From Pyrinomonadaceae bacterium (lineage in GTDB: Bacteria; Acidobacteriota; Blastocatellia; Pyrinomonadales; Pyrinomonadaceae): DNA of 9,278 nt. The DNA is taken from NCBI GenBank assembly GCA_013695245.1, contig JACDAW010000214.1:1-9278 (forward strand), read 5' to 3'. The notes under the pieces are model-generated. The model worked only from the letters and a program-made list of their open reading frames with translations. It made no database searches and was not told where the DNA came from. The stretch's first letter is position 1, and every line of letters starts with the position of its first letter. Shown piece by piece: positions 1 through 7,004 of the stretch. A program made the position numbers and the translations under genes.

Positions 1-825
1 GCCGTGCCGTTGGTGCTCGACGAAATCTTGCGAGTCATCGAATTAGACGATAGCAAGATCGAGCACGAGAAGACTTGCACCACAGCACTTCATGGACGCG
101 AGCGTGCGCGCGAGCACTTCGATGTTAAGGAACTTGTGCGCGAATACCAACTCCTGCGTCAGCATATCTTTCTCTATCTGGATGAGCATGTTGAAAAATT
201 CGCGGCAGGCGATATTGGTGACATAGCAACCATCTACTACCGCGTCGGTCTGGCCGTTGACAAAGCGACCAGCGAAACGATTGACGCTTTCGTCGAAGAG
301 AGCACCGAACACTTGCGCCACATTTCGCATACCGACAGTCTGACGGGTCTTTATAATCACCGCACCTTTTACGAGCGTCTCGACGAAGAACTCAAGCGCG
401 CACGGCGCTACGAAAGCCCGCTCTCGATTGTGTTTATCGATCTCGACAACTTCAAAGCGGTCAACGACACGAACGGGCATCAGTTCGGCGATCATCTGCT
501 GGTGAAGTGTGCCGAATGGTTGCGTCACGAATTGCGTGAGACGGATGTTATTTGCCGCTACGGAGGCGACGAGTTCGGCGTTATCCTGCCTGAAACAACC
601 CGCGAAGACGCACACGCGATGATGTGTCGTGTGACAGATAGATTTAAGAAACTTGGCGCGCAAGAAGGCGCGCCCGCCTCGTTCGGGATGAGTTTCGGAC
701 TGTCGGCACATCCGGAAGATGACGGCACGGTGATGCATCTCGTGCAGGCAGCAGACGAGCGATTGCTGCTGAATAAGCACCGGAGTAGCGCAGCGGTAAC
801 ATTTGGCGGCAAGGAGGCTGCGTGA
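1..825 (+). CDS. RsbRD-like sensor domain + GGDEF diguanylate cyclase (5' partial)
   Basis: Predicted cytoplasmic diguanylate cyclase, making cyclic di-GMP from two GTP. Residues are counted from the GTG at 4. Residues 1-100 are helical and contain the pattern HGRERAREHFD...LVREYQLLRQ (30-53), typical of the RsbRD N-terminal domain of stressosome co-antagonists. The GGDEF domain spans about 108-265: DSLTGLYNHR at 111-120, FIDLDNFK at 144-151, the GGDEF loop at 187-191, and an allosteric I-site RETD at 178-181 spaced as in product-inhibited cyclases, so catalysis and feedback inhibition both look intact. The extreme C-terminus (AADERLLLNKHRSS) departs from the usual ALYxAKxxGRN ending. The frame is open to base 1 and the sensor domain would be short if it began at 4, so the true start is probably outside the window. 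The stop is immediately followed by the ATG of the sigma gene, indicating an operon. Cyclase call sure; RsbRD assignment likely. Confidence 0.9.
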   Translation, partial: AVPLVLDEILRVIELDDSKIEHEKTCTTALHGRERAREHFDVKELVREYQLLRQHIFLYLDEHVEKFAAGDIGDIATIYYRVGLAVDKATSETIDAFVEESTEHLRHISHTDSLTGLYNHRTFYERLDEELKRARRYESPLSIVFIDLDNFKAVNDTNGHQFGDHLLVKCAEWLRHELRETDVICRYGGDEFGVILPETTREDAHAMMCRVTDRFKKLGAQEGAPASFGMSFGLSAHPEDDGTVMHLVQAADERLLLNKHRSSAAVTFGGKEAA

Positions 826-1542
826 ATGGTGAGCACGCCGCCCGTGCATCACCTGAATCAGGTAACACCAGCGCGTGAACCGAGAAGCGAATTGACCTTC
901 ACAGCAGACGAGATGGAATTACAGGGAATCATGCGACATACGTTGAAAAGTATTTTGGTAAGCGACCAAGAGGAACACACAGCCCTCATAAGCGCGACAT
1001 TTATCAAGCGCGTTGCTGGCGGAGACGAGTCCGCTTTCGTCACGCTCTACGATACGACGTGTGGATTGATCTACGGATTGTTGTTGCGGATTCTCGGCAA
1101 CTCTGAGACGGCTGAACAAGTTTTGGAGGCTGTCTATAAGGAAGCGTGGGAGCAAGCCGCCACCTATGACGACGAGCACGAGAAGCCGATGACATGGTTA
1201 GTCACGATGGCACGCGGCAACGCTTTCGCTCGGCTCAGAGCGGACAACCAAGAGCAGGAGTGTCAAACGTGTCGCTTGATGGTAGCCGAACGCGCCGTGA
1301 CGATTAATCCCAAAACAGACGAGATGATTTCAGATGAGCAGAGAATTGTTCGCTCGGCATTTGCTGCGCTTCCGCCTGTTCAGCAGCAAACGCTCGAACT
1401 GGCGTACTTCTCCGGTCTGAGTCAGAACGAGATCGCCGCGCACCTTGGTGTATCGCTACAGTCGGTGCAGACAAGAATTCAGGACGGAGTGATGGGTCTG
1501 CGCGACGCGTTAACTTACAATCGAAGCGTAGCCGGTAGATAG
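826..1542 (+). CDS. ECF-type RNA polymerase sigma factor with N-terminal extension
   Basis: Sigma-70 family, extracytoplasmic-function type factor (238 aa) directing RNA polymerase to a set of stress or regulatory promoters. Region 2 lies at about 66-138 (ESAFVTLYDTTCGLIYGLLLRILG, then EKPMTWLVTMARGNAFARLRA). Region 4 lies at about 173-228 (ALPPVQQQTLELAYFSGLSQNEIAAHLG...), with its helix-turn-helix near 198-218. The YD..PMTWL signature resembles SigK-like ECF factors. The start is supported by AAGGAGG at 811-817, 8 bases before the ATG. About 55 residues precede region 2, longer than usual for the family; in-frame ATGs at residues 30 and 36 are alternatives but lack the strong ribosome site. 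It abuts the upstream cyclase with no gap, so translation is probably coupled. No recognisable anti-sigma gene follows; the small downstream protein is the only neighbour that could serve as partner, which is speculation. Confidence 0.92.
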   Translation: MVSTPPVHHLNQVTPAREPRSELTFTADEMELQGIMRHTLKSILVSDQEEHTALISATFIKRVAGGDESAFVTLYDTTCGLIYGLLLRILGNSETAEQVLEAVYKEAWEQAATYDDEHEKPMTWLVTMARGNAFARLRADNQEQECQTCRLMVAERAVTINPKTDEMISDEQRIVRSAFAALPPVQQQTLELAYFSGLSQNEIAAHLGVSLQSVQTRIQDGVMGLRDALTYNRSVAGR

Positions 1543-1555
1543 CAGAAGGGTATTT

Positions 1556-1810
1556 ATGCCAAAAATCAAACTGCGCGAGTGTGGCATCTATGCGTTGCCG
1601 GACAGAAGGGAATTCATCGTCCGCCGGAGCGGAAGAGATATGTATAGTCTCTATCCTCCACAAACTTGGATGGGATCGGAGTTTGCCGAGTATCGCTTAA
1701 ACGCCGAAGGGCGCATCCTCAGCAAAGGTCTGCCCACACGCTGGCGCTTCACAGACCTCACCGATACAGGGCGCACCACTGAAAGTTTACAGCCCGCCGG
1801 TAGCAACTGA
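1556..1810 (+). CDS. Small conserved-looking protein of unknown function
   Basis: I do not recognise this 84-residue protein. It starts with ATG preceded by AGAAGGG (1544-1550, 5-base spacing), 13 bases after the sigma gene stop, so it is probably the third cistron of the same operon. It is rich in Arg and Tyr, has no Cys pair, signal peptide or membrane segment, and reads as short beta strands separated by turns (YALPDRREFIVRR, DMYSLYP, EYRLNAEGRIL, TRWRFTDL), which could be a small beta-barrel or SH3-like fold. The central YSLYPPQTW...EFAEYRL stretch looks domain-like and the C-terminal 15 residues look disordered. Its place behind a sigma factor makes a regulatory or nucleic-acid role possible, but nothing in the sequence proves it. 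Confidence 0.7.
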   Translation: MPKIKLRECGIYALPDRREFIVRRSGRDMYSLYPPQTWMGSEFAEYRLNAEGRILSKGLPTRWRFTDLTDTGRTTESLQPAGSN

Positions 1811-1847
1811 AGCCCCTAAGCACATTGTCACATCTCAGTAAAGATGA

Positions 1848-1861
1848 TAGGCTTTCGCCTA
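1848..1861 (+). terminator. Weak hairpin after the cyclase-sigma operon
   Basis: A 5-bp stem TAGGC/GCCTA with a TTTC loop, followed by CATTTTC, lies 38 bases after the stop of the 84-residue gene and 46 bases before the radical SAM gene. The short stem and interrupted T-tract make it a poor intrinsic terminator, so read-through into the next gene is possible. Confidence 0.25.
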
Positions 1862-1907
1862 CATTTTCAGTACCGACTGCATAGACTCTAATAGAGTAAA
1901 AGAAAAC

Positions 1908-3470
1908 ATGAGAATCCTACTTTATAACCCTGACAATGGTGTGACGCGCAACTTCATGCCGCACCTCTGGATGTTTCTGCTTCAATCGCTCACGCCGCCA
2001 GGACATGAAGTGCTCTTGATTGACGGCAACGCGCACGCGATGAACGAAGAAGAACTCGTCTCGTTTGTGCGTGAAGAGAAAATCGGTTTGGTCGGCATCG
2101 GCGCGATGACGCGGATGGTCGCAAAGGCTTATCGCATGGCGGACGCTGTGCGCGCCGCCGGAGTGCCGGTCGTGATGGGCGGGCCGCATGTAACTGAATG
2201 CCCGGACGAAGCGCTCGGTCGAGACGGCGGCGCGCGCCACGCCGACGCTATTGCGCTCGGTGAAGCCGACGAGACGTGGCCGCAGATCGTTGCGGACGCG
2301 GCACAGGGCGAACTCAAAGAAGTTTACAAGCCGGTTGACGAGAAGAATGTTGAACGTAAGCCGAGTTTGCAAGATTACCCCGTCATTCCTTGGGAGACGC
2401 TCGATCTCGATCAATTCAATCTCGTTCCTAAAATCGCCCGCCCGCTTCTCGAACGCATGGGAAGCGGTTGGGGAACCTTTCGCGTGATCCCGATTGAGTC
2501 GGGGCGCGGCTGTCCCTACGGCTGCGAGTTTTGCACCGTGACGGGATTCTTCGGCGATTCGATTCGCTTTCGCACGAATGAATCGGTCGTTGATGAACTG
2601 CTACGGCTGAAGAAACGCGCGCGCAAGGACGGCGGGCAAGTGGCTGTCTTCTTTATTGATGATAACTTTGCGATTAACAAAAAGCGCACAAAGTCTCTCC
2701 TACGCGACATCATCGCGGCGGACGCGAAAGTGCCGTGGGTTGCGCAGATCAGCGCCAACTTGCTCAAAGATGAAGAGCTGGTTGACTTGATCGCCGAATC
2801 CGGCGGCAAGTGGGTCTTCATCGGCATGGAATCAATTGATCCGGCGAACCTCGCAGACGTTAATAAGAACTTCAATAAGCCTGCTGATTACGCCGAAGTG
2901 CTTAACCGCCTCGCCGCGCGCAACGTTTATGCGATCACTTCCTTTATCTTCGGGATGGACAACGATACGCCGGGCGTGGCAGAGCGCACGTTGGAGCAGG
3001 TTGAATCTTGGGCGCCGGGATTGCCCGTCTTTGGTCAACTCACGCCGTTTCCCGCGACGCCACTTTATGATCGTTTAGAAAAGGCCGGACGACTCGCGCG
3101 ACCGAAACACTGGATGGATTTTGCGCCGTTTGAGATGGCGCATGCGCCCTTGAAGATGACGATTCGTGAAGCGCGTGTGGAGGTTGATAAAGCGTGGTCG
3201 GCTTCCTATAGCCCGGAGCGAAATAGGGAGGCGATTGATTCAATAAGCGATCAGCCTGTTCAATATCGCATCGGACACTTGATCGCGCGCCTCTTCTTTC
3301 GCGGCATTTACTTTCCGCAGATGAACAAACGCGCGTGGCTGAAACTCATCGCGCAGAATCGCGGCACGATCTTTGAGCTGACGAAAGAAGCGACGAGCAC
3401 CTACCGCGCGGCGCGCAAGAGAAGGCTCGAAAGTCGGAAGAGTAGCGCGCCCGCGCGAGTCGTTGATTAA
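1908..3470 (+). CDS. B12-binding domain radical SAM protein, substrate unknown
   Basis: A 520-residue cobalamin-binding radical SAM enzyme; this class commonly performs methylations or other radical rearrangements on unactivated carbons. Residues 1-135 form the Rossmann-like B12-binding domain (start RILLYNPDN, VGIGAMTRM at 62-70, VMGGPHVTE at 89-97, ADAIALGEADETWP at 112-125). The classic DxHxxG cobalt-ligand motif is absent, as is usual for this group. The radical SAM core begins at GRGCPYGCEFC with cluster ligands C202, C206 and C209, followed by FFIDDNF (248-254), FIGMES (304-309) and the late-barrel SFIFGMDND (345-353). About 120 C-terminal residues form an extra helical domain ending in a basic tail (RKRRLESRKSS). 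The ATG at 1908 follows an A/G-rich leader (AGAGTAAAAG) without a strong Shine-Dalgarno. It is monocistronic here and its neighbours give no clue to substrate; hopanoid methylases and other tailoring enzymes share the architecture. Confidence 0.9.
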   Translation: MRILLYNPDNGVTRNFMPHLWMFLLQSLTPPGHEVLLIDGNAHAMNEEELVSFVREEKIGLVGIGAMTRMVAKAYRMADAVRAAGVPVVMGGPHVTECPDEALGRDGGARHADAIALGEADETWPQIVADAAQGELKEVYKPVDEKNVERKPSLQDYPVIPWETLDLDQFNLVPKIARPLLERMGSGWGTFRVIPIESGRGCPYGCEFCTVTGFFGDSIRFRTNESVVDELLRLKKRARKDGGQVAVFFIDDNFAINKKRTKSLLRDIIAADAKVPWVAQISANLLKDEELVDLIAESGGKWVFIGMESIDPANLADVNKNFNKPADYAEVLNRLAARNVYAITSFIFGMDNDTPGVAERTLEQVESWAPGLPVFGQLTPFPATPLYDRLEKAGRLARPKHWMDFAPFEMAHAPLKMTIREARVEVDKAWSASYSPERNREAIDSISDQPVQYRIGHLIARLFFRGIYFPQMNKRAWLKLIAQNRGTIFELTKEATSTYRAARKRRLESRKSSAPARVVD

Positions 3471-3475
3471 AGAAA

Positions 3476-4468
3476 CTATGACACTCTGATGCGCGGGTCG
3501 AGCCAGCGATAGACAAGGTCGGTCATCGTATTTGCAAAAATGTAGGTCACGCTGATGACGAGCACGCAGCCTTGCACGAGTCGGTAGTCGCGCTTGCCGA
3601 TGCCGTCATCAATGAGAAGAAGTCCCAGTCCGGGCCAGTTGAAAATTTTCTCTGTGATGATCGCGCCTGCTAAAAGCACGCCAAGTTGCAAACCGAGGAT
3701 CGTCACTACGGGGATCAATCCGTTTTTGAGCACGTGTTTGTAAACGACCTTGCTTTCACTCAAACCCTTCGCGCGCGCTGTGCGCACGTAATCCTCGCCT
3801 AACTCTTCGATCACAGACGAACGCACCATGCGCGTCAGCAGCGCCGAGAGCGCCGCGCCGAGCGTGATGGCCGGAAGTATGATGTCTTCAGGGTAGAAGC
3901 GCCCGGAAACATTAAGCCAGCCGAGTTTCACCGCGAAGAGGTAGATGAGCGCCGGGCCGACGACGAAACTCGGCAGACTGATGCCGAGCAAGGCGACGAC
4001 CGAAAGCACGTTGTCGAGCCACGTGCCACGATTTTTCCCCGCGATAACTCCCAACGGAATCGCCAGCGCGACGGCGACTAAGAGCGCGGCGATGGCTAAT
4101 TGGATCGTTGCCGGGTAGCGGCTGAGGACGAGATCACGGACGGGGCGGTCAGTGCGAAACGACGTTCCCATGTCGCCGTGCAGAATCCCGCGCCAGTAAT
4201 CAATGTAGCGATTATCTGAGCCGTGCCATTTGAAATGGCGAACGCCTGTTTCATCAGGAGCGTAGGAGAAGAAGAAGGGAGGACGATTGAGTCCGTGCTT
4301 TTCGCGGAACTGTTCGATCTGTTCAACCGTCGCCTGCTCGCCCAAGATCGCCGTCGCCGGATCGCCGGGCACGAGTTCGATTAAAAGCGTGACGAGCGAA
4401 ACGACTGTCCAGACGACGAGCAGAAGAAGGAGAAAGCGGCGCGCGAGGTCGAGTAGTTTGTGCTTCAT
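3476..4468 (-). CDS. DppB/OppB-family ABC transporter permease, orphan
   Basis: Inner-membrane permease subunit of a peptide/nickel-type ABC importer. Numbered from the ATG at 4468 (330 aa): first membrane helix about 11-31, the LVPGDPA motif just after it, HGDMGTSF at 97-104, then the five-helix permease domain from about 117 (RYPATIQLAIAALL...) to the C-terminal DPRIR. The EAA loop that docks the ATPase is clear at 221-235 (EELGEDYVRTARAKG) and KIFNWPGLG at 274-282 is family-typical. The start at 4468 matches the family's usual short N-terminus; a TTG at 4510 with GGAAG at 4518-4522 would add 14 residues and is a real alternative. The periplasmic stretch after GLNRPP carries about 20 extra residues (FFFSYAPDETG...) compared with E. 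coli DppB. No DppC, ATPase or substrate-binding gene adjoins it, although such genes usually cluster. Confidence 0.93.
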   Translation of the reverse strand: MKHKLLDLARRFLLLLLVVWTVVSLVTLLIELVPGDPATAILGEQATVEQIEQFREKHGLNRPPFFFSYAPDETGVRHFKWHGSDNRYIDYWRGILHGDMGTSFRTDRPVRDLVLSRYPATIQLAIAALLVAVALAIPLGVIAGKNRGTWLDNVLSVVALLGISLPSFVVGPALIYLFAVKLGWLNVSGRFYPEDIILPAITLGAALSALLTRMVRSSVIEELGEDYVRTARAKGLSESKVVYKHVLKNGLIPVVTILGLQLGVLLAGAIITEKIFNWPGLGLLLIDDGIGKRDYRLVQGCVLVISVTYIFANTMTDLVYRWLDPRIRVS

Positions 4469-4529
4469 CAGAGGGTGAGGCGTCTGAAATTTCCGTCGCG
4501 CTCGCAGCAAGATTAAACTTCCGTCGCTA

Positions 4530-4538
4530 ATGATAGCA
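4530..4538 (-). promoter_or_regulatory. Possible extended -10 promoter of the permease gene
   Basis: On the minus strand this reads TGC-TATCAT, an extended -10 element with five of six matches to TATAAT. No good -35 is present. A perfect palindrome AACGC-GG-GCGTT at 4542-4553 sits just upstream, in the -15 to -30 area, and could be an operator; a second palindrome CTTTC-A-GAAAG lies at 4560-4570. Transcription from here would begin near 4523, giving a short leader. Read by eye only. Confidence 0.3.
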
Positions 4539-4633
4539 TTGAACGCGGGCGTTAATCAGCTTTCAGAAAGATAATTGGCGCGACGTGAGGAAAAGCTTTA
4601 CCGCGTTTGAGTGAAAAGAAGAGGTAATTACAT

Positions 4634-4737
4634 AAAAACGTAGTCCGAAGGAATCGCAACTCTTTTGCAGAAGCGCAACAGCCCCGACTGCCGTCGCGCG
4701 ACCGAACATGAAAAGCGATCCTTCGGACTACGTTTTT
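4634..4737. repeat. 104-base inverted repeat, REP/MITE-like, overlapping the end of ubiE
   Basis: The left arm 4634-4657 and right arm 4715-4737 are complementary over 23 pairs with a single bulged A at 4652/4653. The outer 19 pairs are perfect (AAAAACGTAGTCCGAAGGA). Each arm also contains its own mini-palindrome TCC-N3-GGA next to GTAG. The 57-base interior carries two small hairpins, TTGC/GCAA (4665-4678) and CGAC/GTCG (4685-4696). A5 at one edge and T6 at the other would let it work as a two-way transcription terminator; on the minus strand it would end ubiE transcripts. The large structured interior is unlike an ordinary terminator and recalls REP/BIME or small palindromic mobile elements. 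The ubiE stop codon (4728-4730) lies within the right arm. Confidence 0.75.
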
Positions 4738-5549
4738 TGATTAGAGGCAAGGTGTGGACTTTGCCCGCCAATCAAATTCTTCGGAACTTCGTTTGCGCGC
4801 ACGCCTGTGTGCAGCGCGGCGATACCTCCGGTTAAATTTTTGTATTCAACTTCCGCGAAACCTGCCTCACGCATCAACCCGACGAGTCCCTTTTGGTCGG
4901 GAAAACGTTGCACGGAATCCGACAGATAAACGTAAGCTCCTTGCCTGCCGTTGACTGCATCGCCGATGGGCGGCAACACGCGCTTGAAATAAAACTCAAA
5001 CAGTTTGCTGAAGCCCGGTATCACCGGCTTTGAGAACTCAAGCACATAGAGCGTTCCCCCCGGTTTTAGCACGCGCCGAAGTTCGCTTAATCCCGCCCCC
5101 ACGTTCGCCAGATTCCGCAATCCGAAACCAATCGTGAGCAGATCAAATGATGCGTCGGCAAAGGGCAACAGAAGCGCGTCGCCTTCGAGCAAGGCAAGTT
5201 TTCTTTCTGACTTACGCGCTGCAAGCTCAAGCATCGGGCGGCAGAAATCTATTCCGACAACGCGCTGGAAACCCGTGCGTTTCAGTTCAAGCGAAAGGTC
5301 GCCTGTGCCACACGCCACGTCAAGAACGAAAGGTTCGCGCGCTGGCGGATGTCGTTGCGCTGCCTTTTTCGCAACAAAACGTCGCCAACGTTTATCCGTA
5401 TTCCCCGAAAACAGGTGATTTAAAAGATCATAACGCCCGGCGATTGTGGCAAACATTTCGCGGATGCGTCTGGCGTGAGCCTCGTTTGCTGCTACCGTTT
5501 CCGGTCGCCTGCGTGTGTCGAACACATTAGTTTGTTTGTCGGTCTTCAA
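4728..5549 (-). CDS. ubiE: Demethylmenaquinone / 2-polyprenyl-benzoquinol C-methyltransferase (MenG/UbiE)
   Basis: SAM-dependent methyltransferase for the ring C-methylation in quinone synthesis (273 aa as called); if the host is an acidobacterium the substrate is most likely demethylmenaquinone. Family signatures are strong: MFATIAGRYDLLNHLFSGNTDKRWRR (32-57), the SAM-binding VLDVACGTGDL (75-85), LLEGDALLLPF (120-130), DASFDLLTIGFGLRN (132-146), RRVLKPGGTLYVLEFS (158-173) and the closing NLTGGIAALHTG (238-249). UbiE/MenG proteins normally end near that last motif. This one continues for about 24 residues, and its final QKT-stop is encoded inside the inverted repeat at 4634-4737. The start is uncertain: TTG at 5549 and GTG at 5525 are the candidates and neither has a clear Shine-Dalgarno. 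It lies 36 bases downstream of the M16-like gene on the same strand, so the two are probably co-transcribed. Confidence 0.93.
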   Translation of the reverse strand: MKTDKQTNVFDTRRRPETVAANEAHARRIREMFATIAGRYDLLNHLFSGNTDKRWRRFVAKKAAQRHPPAREPFVLDVACGTGDLSLELKRTGFQRVVGIDFCRPMLELAARKSERKLALLEGDALLLPFADASFDLLTIGFGLRNLANVGAGLSELRRVLKPGGTLYVLEFSKPVIPGFSKLFEFYFKRVLPPIGDAVNGRQGAYVYLSDSVQRFPDQKGLVGLMREAGFAEVEYKNLTGGIAALHTGVRANEVPKNLIGGQSPHLASNQKT

Positions 5550-5585
5550 TGGTTGCGATGAGCTTGTGATTAGATTGTGAATTGC

Positions 5586-7004
5586 TTACGGGCGACGTGG
5601 TGGTGGTGGCGGCGACGAACTCGGTGAAGCGTGGTTTGATTCCAGATAAGCTTCAAAAGGCATTAAAGTGCGTAACTGTTTAATGTCACCAGCAGCGACG
5701 ACAGCGAACTCTCCGTTAAGAAACAGTTTGCTCGCAACGCGCTGCACATCGGAAATGGATAAGTTGTTAATCAAACGCGATTCATCAACGGAAGTTATTT
5801 TATACATTTCACGGTCGAGCCAGAAAAGCGCGAGCGCATCGGCGGTGTTCGGGTCGCTTGCGAGTCCGGCCGTCGCTGACGCTTTCGCTTGCGCAAGTTC
5901 GGTGGCGGAGACGGGCGCGGTAGCCAACGTTCTGAGAATCTCGCGCGCGGTTTGAAGCGCACGCGCCGCCGTCGCCGCTTCATTAACGGTCGCGCTCATC
6001 ATAAAAACGCCGCCGAGCGCAAATCCGTCGTGATGCACGTTGATCGAATCTTCGTTTGTCGCGCCGGAAGCTTTAAGCCAGCGTGCGCGGGCGATGAAGG
6101 CGAGCAAGCGCGCAGCAGTGCGATCAGCTTCGGTGCGGGCGACGCCGCGCGCCGCAAGCCTTACTTCATATGCGGATGAACCGGAAGCGGTGAGATCAAT
6201 GAAGAGCGTGCGCTTATCAACTTTTTCGGGCTGGCGGAAGGTCGGCGGAAACGTGCGGTCGCCTTTGCGCCACGCGCCGAGCAGTTGACGCAAAACGCGC
6301 ATCGCACGGTTGTATTCAACATTGCCGGAGACGACGAGCGTCGCGTTATCGGAGTTGAGAAATCTCTCTCGCGCAAGCATCAGGTCGGCGCGTTCGATGC
6401 GCGCGAGTGATTCGGCAGTTCCTGTCACGCTACGCCCGTAGGGGTAAGCGCCGAAGAGCCTGTGCAGCGCGGCGCGGTCGGCCGCGCCCGAAAAGGTCGC
6501 GTCTCTCTCTTGCGCGGCTTTGGCGCGACGCTCACGCAGACGGGCGACCACTTCCGCCGAGAGCGGCGTGTTGAGAAGCGCGTTTCGCAATGATTCAACG
6601 ATGCGTTCGTATTCGCTCGCTTTACCTTCGAGCGTGACGGTAAGCGAATCGTAAGTGGTTTCAACTTCGAGACGCCCGCCGAGTTCGTCAGTGAAGTATT
6701 CGCGCGTTGTCTCATCGGGAAACAGCGCATCGCCGAGCAAGGCAATCGTGCCTTCCTTGCCCGCGAGGTCAAAACTTGCGCCGCTTTGAATGCGCAGTTT
6801 TAATAACACATTAGGACTCGAAGGCTGCTGGTAATAGAGCACGTTCAATCCGTTGAGAAGCGGCGTGCGGCGGGGTTCGGGCGAAATGCTCTGCCCGCGC
6901 AGAGGAGTTGCGAAAGCGAGAAGGCACAGGGAGAGAAGCAGCGCGAGACTCAAATCAAACGTTTGCGTCCGTTTGTTAACTTCGATAGAAATACAGTTTT
7001 TCAT
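5586..7004 (-). CDS. Exported M16 (insulinase-family) peptidase-like protein lacking HxxEH
   Basis: Periplasmic or outer-envelope M16-fold protein, 472 aa from the ATG at 7004. Residues 1-37 form a signal peptide: a hydrophobic run SLALLLSLCLLAFATP and a likely cleavage after LRG. The N-terminal M16 domain is about 45-180 (LLNGLNVLYYQQ, then LRIQSGASFD). The C-terminal M16 domain is about 200-380 (the opening LARIERADLMLARERFLNSDNATLVVSGNV is typical). Where active enzymes have the zinc motif HxxEH, this one has ALLGD (88-92) in GTIALLGDALF, so it cannot bind zinc the usual way. The R...GLAY signature of the companion subunit is also not obvious. It ends in a Pro-rich tail (SSSPPPPPRRP). M16 non-catalytic subunits usually pair with an active one; none is in view. 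A TTG at 7061 would add 19 AT-rich, non-signal-like residues, so I prefer 7004. Confidence 0.9.
   Translation of the reverse strand: MKNCISIEVNKRTQTFDLSLALLLSLCLLAFATPLRGQSISPEPRRTPLLNGLNVLYYQQPSSPNVLLKLRIQSGASFDLAGKEGTIALLGDALFPDETTREYFTDELGGRLEVETTYDSLTVTLEGKASEYERIVESLRNALLNTPLSAEVVARLRERRAKAAQERDATFSGAADRAALHRLFGAYPYGRSVTGTAESLARIERADLMLARERFLNSDNATLVVSGNVEYNRAMRVLRQLLGAWRKGDRTFPPTFRQPEKVDKRTLFIDLTASGSSAYEVRLAARGVARTEADRTAARLLAFIARARWLKASGATNEDSINVHHDGFALGGVFMMSATVNEAATAARALQTAREILRTLATAPVSATELAQAKASATAGLASDPNTADALALFWLDREMYKITSVDESRLINNLSISDVQRVASKLFLNGEFAVVAAGDIKQLRTLMPFEAYLESNHASPSSSPPPPPRRP

Noticed and set aside
43..852. A 269-codon open frame on the minus strand opposite the cyclase gene
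   Set aside because: It is a shadow of the GGDEF frame: the plus-strand protein has all family motifs, while this one has no recognisable domain and a His/Arg/Cys-rich composition typical of antisense frames.
1556..1810. Calling the 84-residue protein an anti-sigma factor
   Set aside because: It has no zinc-binding HxxxCxxC, no membrane helix and no resemblance to known anti-sigma heads; position alone is not enough.
4634..4737. Integron attC site or attachment site
   Set aside because: The arms lack the GTTRRRY / RYYYAAC core ends and no integrase or cassette array is present; a palindromic repeat or terminator fits better.
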